Positions 1 through 12,749 of a DNA stretch of 64,000 bases are shown in pieces. The stretch is taken from positions 699,485-763,484 of the forward strand of contig JAUJNY010000001.1 of assembly GCA_030447955.1 (NCBI GenBank), in the 5' to 3' direction. Position 1 is the first letter of the stretch. The number at the start of each line of letters is the position of its first letter. This DNA comes from Jiangellales bacterium. Lineage in GTDB: Bacteria > Actinomycetota > Actinomycetes > Jiangellales > Jiangellaceae. The translations under genes and the position numbers were made by a program. The notes beneath the pieces were generated by a model. The model saw nothing but the letters and a program-made list of their open reading frames with translations, was not told where the DNA came from and ran no database searches.

Positions 1-568
1 CCCAGCGCTCGGGGAGCGAGCTCGTGCTCGTGCCCTCCGCGGAGCCCTGCGTGGCCGAGGTCGATCAGCGGCGCATCGAGCGCATCCTGCGCAACCTGGT
101 CGTCAACGCGATCGAGCACGGGGAGGGCCGCGAGGTTGTGGTGCAGGTGGCGGTGGACGCCCGTGCCGTGGCGGTGACCGTCCGCGACCACGGCATCGGG
201 TTGCGGCCGGGAGAGACCGCGCTGGTGTTCAACCGCTTCTGGCGGGCCGACCCGGCCCGCGCCCGGACCACCGGGGGCACCGGGCTGGGGCTCGCCATTG
301 CCTTGGAGGACGCCCGGCTGCACCACGGATGGCTGCAGGCCTGGGGGAGCCCGGCGCCGGCTCGCAGTTCCGGCTGACGCTGCCCCGCCGGGCCGGGGAC
401 GAGGTCAGCGCGTCGCCGTTGCCGCTCGTCCCGCCGGACGCCGGCAGCGAGACGGTCCTCGCCGCCGTCGGTGCGCCGTACCGGCGCTCGGGTCCTGAGC
501 CGGCGGGCCTGGGCGCCGCGCCCGACACCGCCGCCACCGCAACGGAGGAGGATGTCCGTGCCGGCTGA
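1..568 (+). CDS. mtrB: MtrB-type sensor histidine kinase, C-terminal part, frameshifted
   Basis: Membrane sensor kinase of the MtrAB two-component system, which controls cell-wall and division genes in actinobacteria. The 5' part lies outside the window. What remains is the HATPase_c domain: the N-box [10 protein letters not shown], the G1 box DHGIG, an F box and the G2 box [18 protein letters not shown]. The frame hits TGA at 375-377, but the expected C-terminus ([11 protein letters not shown]) continues in another frame to a TGA at 566-568. One G appears to be missing in the G run near 342-346. The end overlaps the lpqB start by 17 bp, the usual mtrB-lpqB coupling. The break is either a sequencing error or a mild C-terminal truncation; the catalytic domain is complete either way. 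Confidence 0.88.
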   Translation, partial: PALGERARARALRGALRGRGRSAAHRAHPAQPGRQRDRARGGPRGCGAGGGGRPCRGGDRPRPRHRVAAGRDRAGVQPLLAGRPGPRPDHRGHRAGARHCLGGRPAAPRMAAGLGEPGAGSQFRLTLPRRAGDEVSASPLPLVPPDAGSETVLAAVGAPYRRSGPEPAGLGAAPDTAATATEEDVRAG

Positions 569-2332
569 CCGGTACACCCGCGCCCGCGGGGCGGTGCTCA
601 CCGTCCTGGCGCTGCTCCTCGCCGTCCTGGCCGGGTGCGCGCAGATCCCCACGTCCGGCCCCGTCGAGGAGGGCGAGCCGGTCCGCCTCGAGGACCCCGC
701 CCCGTACGTCCGCGTGGTAGCGGTTCCTCCGCAGCGGGGTGACAGCCGGCTCGAGATCGTCCGTGGCTTCTTCGAGGCGATGGCCTCCTACTCTCCCGAC
801 TACCAGACCGCCCGGCTTTTCCTGGCCCCCCGAGTGCGCGACGCCTGGCGACCGCAGGCCGGTGTCACGGTGTACGACGGGTCGGCCGGGTCTGCCCGTC
901 GTCCGCACCGGCCGCCGGCACGTGCGGGTCTCCCGCCACAGGTCGCCACGATCCGACCGGGTGGTGCCTACGAGCGTGCCGAGCTCGGCAGCCGCATGCG
1001 GCTGGAGCTGACCTTGGCCAAGTTCAGGGGGAGTGGCGCATCACCATCCCCAAGGGCCTGGTGATGTCCGCGTACGACGTCAGCCGGGAGTACGTCGGCT
1101 ACAACCTCTACTTCTTCGACCCCTCGTACGAGGTGGTGGTCCCTGACCGGGTCTACCTCCCCGTCAACGCCAACACCGCGACGCTGCTGGTCCAGTCGTT
1201 GCTGGACGGCCCAAGCCGTTGGCTCGCCCCCGCCGTACGCACCGCGTTCCCCGACGGAACCCGACTGCAGGTCTCGAGCGCTCCGGTCGTGGACGGCCTG
1301 GTGCAGGTGCCGCTGTCCGCCGAGGCCGCCGGATCGACCGCGGCGGAGCGGGACGCGATGTCGGCGCAGCTGGTGTGGACGCTGCGACAGGTACCGGGGG
1401 TGACGGCCGTGCGGGTGAGCATCGACGGCGTACCGCTGCTGCGCTCGGGCGACGACAGCGGCGTGGTGACGGTCGACTCCTGGCAGCGCTATGACTCCGA
1501 ACTCCTGGGCGGCGATGCGCCGCCGTACGCGGTCCAGAAGGGCAGGGTCGGCAGGCTGACGAAGGGCGCCGTGGCCGCGGTGGAGGGCCCGCTCGGTGAC
1601 CGCTCGCCTCCACTGCGCTCAGTAGGCGCTGGCCTGGGGGGCGATGCGCCGCTGGCCGCGGTCAGCGCGGACGGGACCAAGGGTTGGCTCGCCGAGGCGG
1701 TGCCGCAGGCCCGGGCGCGCGTCGTCGTGAAGGGGAGGGACCTCGCCGCGCCGTCTTGGGACCGCACCGGGCTCGTCTGGTTCGTCGACCGCGGCGCCCG
1801 GCACCCGCTGCGAGTGTTCGCGGCCGGCGACCCGGGCGGCGGGCGCCGGGAGCGGATCCGCCGGTGGCCGATCCGGGTCCCCGACGGGCTGGCCGGCGCG
1901 GACGTGCGTGCGCTGCGGGTCTCACGGGATGGGGTGCGCGTGGCGATCGTCGTCTCCGCGGGCGGCACCGACCGGCTGCTCCTCGCAGCGGTGGTGCGAG
2001 ACGCTCCGCCAGAGGGGCGCCGCGCGCTGCGGCTGATCGGCCTGCGGACCATCTCGCTGCCCTTCACCTCGATCCGGGACGTGGTTTGGGCGGACCGTGA
2101 CCAGGTCGCGGTCCTGGCCCGTGCCCCGGGCGAGGAACCGCAGGTGTTCCTCGTCGAGGTGGCGGGTCCCGGCGTCGACTCACTTCGCGCGGTCGGTCGT
2201 CCAGTCAACCTGGCGGCCGCCCCGGAGCAGCCGTTCTTGCTGAGTGCGGCGGACGGCCTGCTGTACCGGCTGGACGACACGTTCGGCTGGCAGCCGGTCA
2301 CCGCGGGGACGGCTCCGGCCTACCCCGGGTAG
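552..2332 (+). CDS. lpqB: LpqB lipoprotein, GerMN plus beta-propeller, with three frame breaks
   Basis: LpqB is the lipoprotein partner of MtrB on the outer face of the membrane. ATG at 552 follows a GGAGGAG ribosome site at 544-550. A signal peptide ends in the lipobox LAGC with Cys29. A GerMN-like region follows (YFFDP near 1105, VYLPVNANT), then a C-terminal six-bladed-propeller-type region. Coding moves frame near 888-891 (one extra base), returns near 935-945 (one missing), and moves again near 1021 (one G missing, restoring KVQGEWR). The last part then runs uninterrupted to TAG at 2330-2332. The first two shifts compensate and would change only about 16 residues. With the mtrB break just upstream, local sequence error is the simplest explanation. 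Confidence 0.88.
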
Positions 2333-2441
2333 CCATCCCGCTGACCAGGCACCGTCCACAAACCAAGGCACGTAGGCGCGGCGTGCACAGGACGCACCCG
2401 CCGCCCACTCCGCGGGCCGCGCCTGGGACACCGTTGGCCGC

Positions 2442-3230
2442 ATGGCGACGAGCGAGACGTCGCGGCGCCCGGCGTCCTGGCTGCTCGGGCTCGGCGCGGC
2501 GGCGAGCGATCTGGTCGTGGCCAGTGGATGCGCCGGCTGCGCCGAGCCGGGAGGCGCGCTCTGCCCTGCGTGCGCGCGGCTGCTCGCCGCCGCGCCGACC
2601 CAGACCGAGCCCGATCCCGCACCGCTGGGGCTGCCGCCGCTCTGGGCGGTGGCTGCGTACGACGGACCGGTCCGCGATCTCCTGCTCGCGCACAAGGAGG
2701 GCGCCCGGCTGGCGTTGGGCCGACCGCTGGGGCGGGCGTTGGCGCGAGCCGTCGACGCGGTGGTGGATGCCGGCGGTCCGGGCCCCGCCGCGGCCACGGT
2801 CGGCGCCCCGCTGGCGCTGGTCCCGGTGCCGTCGCGACCAGGAGCCGCCCGGCGCCGGGGCCACAGCCCGCTGCTGCGGACCGCGCAGGTCGCGGCGGCG
2901 GTGCTGCGCTCCACGGGCAGGTCGGTGCGGGTGCTGCCGGCGCTCGCACACCGGCGCAGCGTCGACGACCAGGCGGGCCTCGACGCGGGGGCCCGGCGGG
3001 CCAACCTGCACCGGGCGCTGGCGGTGCCGGCCCACCTGCGCGGGCTGCTCGCCGGACCACTGACCGTGGTCCTCGTCGACGACGTCGTCACGACCGGCGC
3101 CACGTTGGCTGAGGCGGCCCGCGCCTTGCGGGCCGCGGGGGTTCCCCCGGCGGGGGCGGCGGTCATCGCCGCCACCGCGCGCCGAAGGTCCATCCCTCCC
3201 CCCGGGCGGCCGTACGGCGGTTGGCACTAG
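2442..3230 (+). CDS. comF: ComF family protein (phosphoribosyltransferase-like)
   Basis: 262-residue ComF/GntX-type protein. The N-terminus carries a four-cysteine zinc motif (C30-x2-C33, C41-x2-C44), and the C-terminal half carries the PRPP-loop signature VVLVDDVVTTGATL. In naturally transformable bacteria ComFC helps single-stranded DNA uptake; in other bacteria its role is unknown. ATG at 2442 is the only good start. The upstream 109 bp contain CGTCCACAA at 2353-2361 and GGGACACCGTTGGC at 2425-2438, which resemble sequences upstream of the SAF gene and the tad operon. hpf follows, as in many actinobacteria. Confidence 0.9.
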   Translation: MATSETSRRPASWLLGLGAAASDLVVASGCAGCAEPGGALCPACARLLAAAPTQTEPDPAPLGLPPLWAVAAYDGPVRDLLLAHKEGARLALGRPLGRALARAVDAVVDAGGPGPAAATVGAPLALVPVPSRPGAARRRGHSPLLRTAQVAAAVLRSTGRSVRVLPALAHRRSVDDQAGLDAGARRANLHRALAVPAHLRGLLAGPLTVVLVDDVVTTGATLAEAARALRAAGVPPAGAAVIAATARRRSIPPPGRPYGGWH

Positions 3231-3346
3231 CGTGCAGCCATGGCCACCCGGCCGTGCGACAGCAGGCCCGGGTGGTCTCCCGTCTGACCACCGAACGATC
3301 ACCAACCGATCGCGACCGGCATCGACCGGCAGAGTACGGAGGGGCC

Positions 3347-4000
3347 GTGGACGTCGTCGTGAAGGGTCACCACTGCGAGGTGACCGAGAGGTTCCGCCAG
3401 CACGTGGAGGACAAGCTCGCCCGGGTCGAGCGCCTCCAGCACAATGTCATCCGGATGGATGTCGAGGTGTCCCAGGAGTCCAATCCTCGACGATCGGAGC
3501 AGGCGGAGCGCATCCAGCTGACGATGCACTCCCGCGGTCCCGTCATCCGGGCTGAGGCGGCGGCCGGGGACCGGTACGCGGCTCTCGATCAGGCGGTGCA
3601 GCGGCTGGAGTCGCAGCTGCGCCGGGCCGCGGACCGTCGCCGGGTTCACCACGGCAGCCGGACGCCGCTGTCCGTCGCGGAGGCGACCGCGGCGGTCGCG
3701 GCCACCCTGGGGTCCGCGGACGGGGGCGGAGATCTCCAGGCGTCGCCGGACGGACCGGGGGACGTGACCCAGTCGGCCCCGGACGACACGCTCGGCGGGT
3801 TGCAGGTCGAGGGGGACGGACCGCTCGTCGTCCGGGAGAAGACGCACGAAGCGACCCCGATGAGCTTGGACCAGGCGTTGTACGAGATGGAGCTCGTCGG
3901 GCACGACTTCTACCTCTTCGTCGACGCCGAGAGTCGGATGCCGAGCGTGGTGTACCGCCGGCGGGGCTACGACTACGGCGTCATTCGGCTGGCTGTCTGA
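3347..4000 (+). CDS. hpf: Long-form ribosome hibernation promoting factor
   Basis: 217-residue long HPF that dimerises 70S ribosomes into 100S particles in stationary phase. The N-terminal S30AE domain begins MDVVVKGHHCEVTERF. A variable linker (about residues 115-160) precedes the C-terminal dimerisation domain (PMSLDQALYEMELVGHDFYLF to DYGVIRLAV). GTG at 3347 is chosen because it starts the S30AE fold and has ACGGAGG at 3336-3342. A longer reading from 3221 would add 42 non-conserved residues and overlap comF. The comF-hpf order upstream of secA is common in Actinobacteria. Confidence 0.93.
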   Translation: MDVVVKGHHCEVTERFRQHVEDKLARVERLQHNVIRMDVEVSQESNPRRSEQAERIQLTMHSRGPVIRAEAAAGDRYAALDQAVQRLESQLRRAADRRRVHHGSRTPLSVAEATAAVAATLGSADGGGDLQASPDGPGDVTQSAPDDTLGGLQVEGDGPLVVREKTHEATPMSLDQALYEMELVGHDFYLFVDAESRMPSVVYRRRGYDYGVIRLAV

Positions 4001-4055
4001 GCGCTGCCGCGGCGAATCTTGGCTCGTCGCTGCCCGGTGACACGATCTCGTACTA

Positions 4056-5282
4056 ATGGCGCCCGCTCACCTCTCCCTCGCGCAGGCCCGTCGCGTCGCG
4101 CTGGCCGCCCAGGGCTTCGCGGACCGGCCGCCGGGGCGTCCGGACGCGCGGTCGCTCACCCGGGTGCTCGGCCGGATCGGCCTGCTGCAGATCGACTCGG
4201 TCAACGTGCTGGCCCGCGCCCACTACCTGCCGCTGTTCACCCGGATCGGTCCGTACCCTCCTGGGCTGCTCGACCGGGCCAGCGCGCGGGCCCCGCGCCG
4301 GCTCTTCGAGTACTGGGCGCACGAGGCCTCGCTGCTGCCCGTGGCCACCCAGCCGCTGCTGCGCTGGCGGATGGCGCGCTGGCAGGCCGAGGCATGGGGC
4401 AGCATGCGCCGCATCGCCGCCGATCACCCGCAACTCGTGGCTGCCACCCTCGCGGAGCTCGGCGACCGCGGGCCGCTGACGGCGGCCGAGACCGAGCGTG
4501 CCCTGGCCCACGACGTCCCCCGGACCAAGGAGCACTGGGGCTGGAACTGGTCGCTGGTCAAGCAGGCCCTCGAGCACCTCTTCTGGGCCGGTCACGTCAC
4601 CTCCGCCGGGCGCACCAGCCAGTTCGAGCGCCGTTACGACTTGCCCGAGCGGGTCCTGCCCGCGGCGGTGGTCGCGACCCCCACCCCGCCGGAGGATGAG
4701 GCGATCCGGGCGCTGGTGGGCATCGCCGCCCGGGCGCACGGCGTCGCCACCATGGCGTGCCTGCGCGACTACTTCCGCCTCGACGTCGCGCCCACCCAGC
4801 GGGCAGTCGCCGAGCTCCTCGAGGCCGGCGATCTGACCCCGGTGGAGGTTCAGGGCTGGGCCCGCCCGGCCTACCTCCACCGCGACGCCCGGCTGCCACG
4901 GCGAGTCGCGGCCCGGGCGCTCGTCGGACCGTTCGACCCGCTGGTCTGGGAGCGCAAACGCACCGAGCGGCTGTTCGGCTTCCGCTACCGCCTGGAGATC
5001 TACGTCCCGGCCGCGCAACGGGTCCACGGCTACTACGTGCTGCCGTTCCTGCTCGGTGACCGGCTGGTGGCCCGAGTCGACCTCAAGGCCGACCGGCCTA
5101 CGGGGGTGCTGCTGGTCCAGGCGGCGTGGGCCGAGCCGGACGCACCGCCGGGCACCGCCGCAGAGCTTGCCGGCGAGCTCACCACGATGGCCGAGTGGCT
5201 CGGCCTGTCCGGGGTCGAGGTCGCTGGCCGTGGCGACCTGGCCCCCGCGCTCGCGGCTGCCCTTCGGCACCCAACGGCATAG
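4056..5282 (+). CDS. YcaQ-like winged-helix DNA glycosylase family protein
   Basis: 408-residue HTH_42 (YcaQ/AlkX) family protein. Enterobacterial YcaQ is a glycosylase that unhooks interstrand DNA crosslinks, using a Q-x-D motif. Here [12 protein letters not shown] supplies Q45-I46-D47 at the matching N-terminal position, and tandem winged-helix domains follow. The conserved [26 protein letters not shown] block lies near residues 288-315. Length is typical. The 3' neighbour starts 12 bp downstream and may be co-transcribed. Family assignment is firm; glycosylase activity is inferred from the motif. Confidence 0.8.
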   Translation: MAPAHLSLAQARRVALAAQGFADRPPGRPDARSLTRVLGRIGLLQIDSVNVLARAHYLPLFTRIGPYPPGLLDRASARAPRRLFEYWAHEASLLPVATQPLLRWRMARWQAEAWGSMRRIAADHPQLVAATLAELGDRGPLTAAETERALAHDVPRTKEHWGWNWSLVKQALEHLFWAGHVTSAGRTSQFERRYDLPERVLPAAVVATPTPPEDEAIRALVGIAARAHGVATMACLRDYFRLDVAPTQRAVAELLEAGDLTPVEVQGWARPAYLHRDARLPRRVAARALVGPFDPLVWERKRTERLFGFRYRLEIYVPAAQRVHGYYVLPFLLGDRLVARVDLKADRPTGVLLVQAAWAEPDAPPGTAAELAGELTTMAEWLGLSGVEVAGRGDLAPALAAALRHPTA

Positions 5283-5293
5283 GCTCGACGGTC

Positions 5294-5782
5294 GTGCCAC
5301 CAGCGTCGTCCCCGACCCGCAGCGCGACCCGCTCGGTCAGCGGCAGCGTCGTCGTCGAGGCACCGCCGGCCACGGTGTTCGAGCTGCTCGTGACACCGGC
5401 ACGTCACCGCGAGTTCGACGGCTCCGGCATGGTCGGCCAGCCGGTGGCCGGGCCGCAGCGGCTGCGCCTCGGCGCCCGCTTCGGGATGGCGATGCGCTAC
5501 CGCCCACCGCTGCGCTTCCCCTACCGCATCGTCAACGTCGTCGTGGAGTACGTCGAAGGCCGCCGGGTCGCCTGGCGCCATTTCTCCCGGCACGTGTGGC
5601 GCTACGAGCTGGAGCCGCTTGACGCCGGCAGCCGCACGCGTGTGACCGAGACCTTCGACTGGAACGGGGCGGTGTCGCCGCGGGCGATCGAGTGGCTGGG
5701 CTACCCGCGAGCCAACGCCCGCGCCATCGAGGCCACGCTGGCCCGCCTGCAGGCGCGTTTCGCCTCCACCCCGCCGGCCTGA
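5294..5782 (+). CDS. SRPBCC family protein
   Basis: 162-residue START/polyketide-cyclase fold (SRPBCC) protein. The N-terminal strand GSVVVEAPPATVFELLVTPARH and the C-terminal helix region (PRANARAIEATLARLQARF) are typical of small hydrophobic-ligand binders. GTG at 5294 lies 12 bp after the YcaQ-like gene; longer in-frame readings would overlap that gene and lack family similarity. Ligand and role are unknown. Confidence 0.72.
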   Translation: MPPASSPTRSATRSVSGSVVVEAPPATVFELLVTPARHREFDGSGMVGQPVAGPQRLRLGARFGMAMRYRPPLRFPYRIVNVVVEYVEGRRVAWRHFSRHVWRYELEPLDAGSRTRVTETFDWNGAVSPRAIEWLGYPRANARAIEATLARLQARFASTPPA

Positions 5783-5806
5783 TCCGGACCGCTGCAGCGC
5801 GACGGA

Positions 5807-6928
5807 TCAGCTCGCCGGCAGCAGGTCGGTGGCGAGGAGGTCGAAGCCGACGAGGTCGTCGTACGTCCCGTCCCCGAGCCGCTCGGCGGCCCGCTGCACG
5901 CCCGTACGGCGGAACCCCGCGCGCTCAGCAACCCGCTGGGAGGCCGCGTTGCCGGCCCCGGCGTACAGCGTGAGCCGGCGCAGTCCCATCCCGCCGTCCT
6001 TGGCGGGTACGAAGGCGTGCCGTGCCAGCAGGCCGACGGCCTCGGTGGCGAGGCCGCGTGCCCGGACGGAGGGGTGCGTCCAGTAGCCCACCTCCGCGGT
6101 ACCGGCATGGCGGTCGACGCCCATCAGGCTGAAGGCGCCGGCGAGCGCGTCACTGCCAGGGTCCGCAGCGGCCCAGTGCACCCCGCGCCCGGACGCGGGG
6201 TCCTCGCCGCGGGAGGCGATGTAGGCACGGGCCACATCCGGCGTGTACGGATCGGGCAGCTCGGACAGCCAGTGCCGGGTGCGCGGGTCACGACAGGCCT
6301 CGACTACACGCTCCGCGTCAGCCTCCTCCCAGCGGCGCAGCACCACTCGCGCCCCAGCGAGTGTCGGGACGTCGTACCAGGGATTCGCCGGCTTCCGGGG
6401 GTCGTCGCGGCGCAGCGACCCGACCCACCCGTCGTGGAGCTCACCGCGCTGGCGGCACAGGCCGCGCACGGTCCCCTCCACGCGGAACCCGACCCGCCAG
6501 GCGATCCGGCGCGACCCCCAGTTGCCGACCTGCGCCCGCCACAGCACGGTGTCGGTGTCGAGCCCGGAAAAGGCCCAGTCGACGAGCAGCCGCAGGGCCG
6601 CCACGCCCACTCCCCGGCCGCGGGCCGCCGGCGCGAGCCCGTACCCCACCTCGGGGGCCGATCCGCCGTCCAGACGCAGCCCGAACGAGCCGAGGAAGCG
6701 GTCGCTGCCCGCCTCGGCGACGGCCAGGTGCGCCCCTGTGCCGTCCCGCCAGGCGCTCGTCGTGATCTCGTGGACGAACGCCTCGGCGTCCGCCCGGGTG
6801 TACGGCACCGGCACGGTCGTCCAGCGCTGCATCTCGGGGTCCTGGCACTGCGCCAGCACCCCGTCGACGTCCGCGGCGCGCAGCGGGCGCAGCACGACGT
6901 GACCGTCGCTGAGCGTGGGTGGCTGCAC
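5807..6928 (-). CDS. Tandem GNAT N-acetyltransferase
   Basis: 373-residue protein made of two RimJ/RimL-type GNAT domains. Domain 1 (about 1-175) has [14 protein letters not shown] and the acetyl-CoA loop [17 protein letters not shown]. Domain 2 (about 190-365) has [14 protein letters not shown] and the loop [21 protein letters not shown] at 6928 is preceded on the minus strand by GGGGAGG at suitable spacing. It is transcribed divergently from secA. The substrate is unknown; this family usually acetylates protein N-termini or small molecules. Confidence 0.85.
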   Translation of the reverse strand: MQPPTLSDGHVVLRPLRAADVDGVLAQCQDPEMQRWTTVPVPYTRADAEAFVHEITTSAWRDGTGAHLAVAEAGSDRFLGSFGLRLDGGSAPEVGYGLAPAARGRGVGVAALRLLVDWAFSGLDTDTVLWRAQVGNWGSRRIAWRVGFRVEGTVRGLCRQRGELHDGWVGSLRRDDPRKPANPWYDVPTLAGARVVLRRWEEADAERVVEACRDPRTRHWLSELPDPYTPDVARAYIASRGEDPASGRGVHWAAADPGSDALAGAFSLMGVDRHAGTAEVGYWTHPSVRARGLATEAVGLLARHAFVPAKDGGMGLRRLTLYAGAGNAASQRVAERAGFRRTGVQRAAERLGDGTYDDLVGFDLLATDLLPAS

Positions 6929-7091
6929 CGGCGCATCCTCCCCGGGCACGCTGGACCGAGGCGACCCGTTATCGCGGCGGCACCCGTACGATGGCGGCTC
7001 GGCGTGGCAATGCCGGTCGGTGCGCGACGCGCCGCCGCCGCCGACTCGCGTGTGCCCCGCGCCCGACCGCCGTTCCGGAGGAGCTGACCGC

Positions 7092-10091
<3,000 letters not shown>

Positions 10092-10135
10092 GGCGTCCGG
10101 CCCGGCGAGTCGGTCAAACCGCCGCGGCGACAGGT

Positions 10136-10819
10136 TCATACCAGCCGGAGCACCGTGCACTGCCAGCGGCCGTCCATTCCCTCCAACCGCAGGGCCATCG
10201 CCCGGACCCGTCCCCCGGTCTGGACGACAGCGGTCGCCTCCACGACACCGTCCACCGCCGGTTCACACAGGTGCACGGCTCGCAGACGGACGCGAGGGGA
10301 CCGCCGCTGGCGCGCCTCCGGCCGCCGGGCAAGCGCCAGTACCCGCGCCGACAGGTCGGCATAGACGGCATCGCTGGTCCAACGGAGCAACTGCTGGGGT
10401 GGGCGCTGCCCAGCCAAAACCTCAAGCACCGCCTGCACCAGGCGCACCGTCCAGGCCCGCGGCTCAGGCAGCTCGCTGCTCGGCGTAGGGCGGCGCGCCG
10501 TGAAGCCATCGTCGGCCTCGGCTGAGTGGACCCCAGGGTCGACGTCAGCGCCGTCGCCAACCCGTTGAGGCTGCCGTAGTGGGTGCGGGTCGGGCACGAG
10601 GCGTAGCTGCGCCGGCACCTCGGGCAGTACCGGCAGCCCGTTGCCCAGGCTGAAGGCCAGCGCTAGCGCGCCTTGAGTGTCCCCCTCAGGCGACGGGCGG
10701 CCAGTGTGCTCGTCGTCGTAGGGCGGAGCGCTAGGCGGCAACGGCAGCCGGCGAACGGCGGTGTGCGTCAGGTGGCGATCGAGGCCCGCCGAGGGGCCAG
10801 CTTTCGGTGGCGGAATCAT
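10136..10819 (-). CDS. Rv3235-family protein
   Basis: 227-residue protein of the actinobacterial Rv3235-like family. The N-terminal half is Pro-rich and variable. The conserved C-terminal part begins around PRAWTVRLVQAVLEVLAGQRPPQQLLRWTS and ends WQCTVLRLV. ATG at 10819 is preceded by GGAGGG. It lies 25 bp downstream of the LysM gene on the same strand, so it is probably in the same transcript. Function is unknown; the family sits near secA in many actinobacteria. Confidence 0.82.
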   Translation of the reverse strand: MIPPPKAGPSAGLDRHLTHTAVRRLPLPPSAPPYDDEHTGRPSPEGDTQGALALAFSLGNGLPVLPEVPAQLRLVPDPHPLRQPQRVGDGADVDPGVHSAEADDGFTARRPTPSSELPEPRAWTVRLVQAVLEVLAGQRPPQQLLRWTSDAVYADLSARVLALARRPEARQRRSPRVRLRAVHLCEPAVDGVVEATAVVQTGGRVRAMALRLEGMDGRWQCTVLRLV

Positions 10820-10844
10820 GCGGGACCCTCCGGGGATCGCGCGG

Positions 10845-11546
10845 TCAGGCACGGTCGGGATGAGGCGGGCGCAGCCGCATGCCGGGAAGGATGAGGTCCG
10901 GGTCGGACCCGATGACAAGACGGTTGGCCCGCCACCAGCGTGGCCACTCAGCGGCCACCTCAGATTCGGCGGCTCCGCGTCCGAGATGCCGGGCGGCGAT
11001 CTCCCACAGGGTGTCGCCGCGGCGTACCACCACCTCCTGCTCCCGCGGCTCCCGAGGCGTCGCGACCGGGCGGGGACCGAGCGTCACCCGCGCGACAGGC
11101 GGCTCGTTCGGCGCACCGAGCGCGGGTCGGCCAACCGGGGGGAGCCGCAGGCTCACCTCGCCCTGCGGCTGGGGGGACTCCGACGCCCACGCCGCGGGCA
11201 GCGCAGTCGTCACGGGAGCCACCACCACGGACAGGCCCAGCGCCACCCGGACGACCTCCTGCAGAGCCACCGGCGTCACCCGCTCGGCAAGGCGTCGGGC
11301 CAGCACACCGACCACGCCGGGCACCGCGGTCAAGACCGTGGCCGTGACCACGAGCACGACCCAGCCGAGCACCGCCCCGGCCGCGAGTGACGCGGCGAGA
11401 CCAAGCAGCATGTCGAAGTCGGCGGCGCCCGCCCGCGCGGCGGCCAGCGGAGCGGTGCTCGCCCAGCACAGCGCTACCGCACCAACGACTGCCCCCAGGT
11501 CGACGGCAGCCACGACGAACGGTCGCCACGTGGAGGCAGTGCGCAT
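10845..11546 (-). CDS. LysM-domain membrane protein
   Basis: 233-residue protein with two hydrophobic segments in the N-terminal half (about residues 8-35 and 45-80), a further hydrophobic stretch near 100-120, a Pro-rich linker, and a C-terminal LysM domain (VVVRRGDTLWEIAARHLG to LILPGMRL). LysM binds peptidoglycan. ATG at 11546 follows GAGGAG on the minus strand. It precedes the Rv3235-family gene and is divergent from the gene at 11680. Confidence 0.85.
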   Translation of the reverse strand: MRTASTWRPFVVAAVDLGAVVGAVALCWASTAPLAAARAGAADFDMLLGLAASLAAGAVLGWVVLVVTATVLTAVPGVVGVLARRLAERVTPVALQEVVRVALGLSVVVAPVTTALPAAWASESPQPQGEVSLRLPPVGRPALGAPNEPPVARVTLGPRPVATPREPREQEVVVRRGDTLWEIAARHLGRGAAESEVAAEWPRWWRANRLVIGSDPDLILPGMRLRPPHPDRA

Positions 11547-11679
11547 GCTGGCGTCTCCTCAGAAGTCTCGGTTTGGTTATGTTTGCTTATGACAGCCTGG
11601 GGACGCTCGGCGTCAAGGGCGGATCTGGAGTCGGGGATAACGTCGGCTCCGGCAGCACCCACTGAGAGAGGGCGCCCGA

Positions 11680-12234
11680 GTGCGATGGGAACGGCTTTTC
11701 GAGGATCTTGAGGCTCAGTTGAGCGCGGCAGAGCACGCCGAGCTGGCCGGGCAAGTGGCCGACCGCACTCGCCGGGAGGTGGCGCGCCTTCGCCTGGTGG
11801 ATCGACTGCGCAGCGCCGTAGGCCATCCACTCAGCGTCCAGTTGCGCGCCGGGGAGCCGGTGTCCGGTCGGCTGTCCGGAGTCGGCCCGGACTGGCTGCT
11901 GCTCGAGATTCCCGGCGGGCGCGAGGCGCTGGTGGTGCTGGCTTCGCTCACCGGCGTCCACGGGTTGGGTGCGCACTCGGCTGCTCCGGGGTCCGAGGGC
12001 CGGGTCGCTGCTCGGCTCGGGCTGCGCTACGCATTGGGTGGTATCGCCCGGGACCGAGCGCCGGTAGCGCTGACGCTGCTGGACGCCACCACGCTCACCG
12101 GGACCCTGGATCGGGTGGGAGCGGACTTCGTCGAGCTCGCCGAGCACCCCCTCGATGAGCCGCGTCGGCGGGGGGACGTGTTGGATGTGCGCACGATCCC
12201 GGTGGGCGGGATCTCGGTGGTTCTGCGTCACTGA
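11680..12234 (+). CDS. Conserved actinobacterial protein of unknown function
   Basis: 184-residue soluble protein. The start MRWERLFEDLEAQL is followed by a helical N-terminus (1-45) and then beta-rich segments (PLSVQLRAGEPVSGRLSGVG, VALTLLDATTLTGTLDRVG) that look like two Sm/SH3-like barrels. GTG at 11680 has GAGAGAGG upstream. No enzymatic motif is visible. It is convergent with the HTH gene, whose stop is 25 bp away. Confidence 0.7.
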   Translation: MRWERLFEDLEAQLSAAEHAELAGQVADRTRREVARLRLVDRLRSAVGHPLSVQLRAGEPVSGRLSGVGPDWLLLEIPGGREALVVLASLTGVHGLGAHSAAPGSEGRVAARLGLRYALGGIARDRAPVALTLLDATTLTGTLDRVGADFVELAEHPLDEPRRRGDVLDVRTIPVGGISVVLRH

Positions 12235-12258
12235 GTGCGCCGCGTGACCGGCGTCCGC

Positions 12259-12540
12259 TCAGCCGCCTTCTCGATCGACCGGCTGGAGCGGACCGCCCGG
12301 GTCGGGGATGTCGCCACCGGCGCGACCCAGGGGGTGGCCGGAAACGAAGTCGCGGGTCTCGCGGTAGAGCCGCTCGATGTAGTCCTCAAGGGCGGCCGCC
12401 TCGACCCGCCACTGCCCACGTCCCCCGATTTTGATGGCGGGCAGCTCGCCGTTGCGGACCAGGGCGTAGGCCTGGGCGGCAGAGATGTTCAGGGTCTCGG
12501 CGACGTCGGCGAGCGTGAGGAAGCGCGGCCCCGGGGTCAT
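12259..12540 (-). CDS. Excisionase/BldC-type helix-turn-helix protein
   Basis: 93-residue small DNA-binding protein. The MerR-like winged HTH (FLTLADVAETLNISAAQAYALVRNGELP, then a wing with GGRGQWRVE) covers residues 7-60, and a short hydrophilic tail follows. ATG at 12540 gives the compact domain; upstream in-frame codons run through the promoter region and are rejected. The gene is divergent from the SAF gene across a 209-bp region that holds a 26-bp tandem repeat, so it may control itself and that pair (inference). Confidence 0.85.
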   Translation of the reverse strand: MTPGPRFLTLADVAETLNISAAQAYALVRNGELPAIKIGGRGQWRVEAAALEDYIERLYRETRDFVSGHPLGRAGGDIPDPGGPLQPVDREGG

Positions 12541-12749
12541 GGCGGCGAGTGTGTCACCGCCGGATCGCAGCCTGTGGCCTTCGTCCACAACCGGAACCAA
12601 CGTGGCGAGCGCCCCAGAGTCGCTCGGTGTTGCTGTGGACGGAGTCCGCTCGGTGTTGCTGTGGACGGAGTCCGCTCGGGGATATCGCCTCGGCACCGTC
12701 CTGGGGCACACTTGGGCGCTTTCACCGCCGACCCGCGTGGGAGGGCTGC
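12541..12749. promoter_or_regulatory. Divergent control region between HTH gene and SAF gene
   Basis: 209 bp between the two starts. It contains CGTCCACAA at 12582-12590 with ACGTGGCG ten bases on (12600-12607), and two reverse copies of TCCACA (TGTGGA at 12634-12639 and 12660-12665) inside a tandem repeat. GGGAGGG at 12739-12745 is the ribosome site for the SAF gene. A very similar CGTCCACAA plus ACGTAGGCG arrangement lies upstream of comF. Confidence 0.5.
12621..12679. repeat. 26-bp tandem repeat, 2.3 copies
   Basis: Copies at 12621-12646 and 12647-12672 are identical, and a third is cut off after CGCTCGG at 12679. Each full unit carries GCTGTGGACGGAG, i.e. TCCACAGC on the other strand. 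A 26-bp period is about two and a half helical turns, so it could place a repeated protein site; it could equally be a chance slippage product. Confidence 0.9.

Noticed and set aside
12621-12679. CRISPR-like repeat
   Set aside because: Direct units without spacers and no cas genes.
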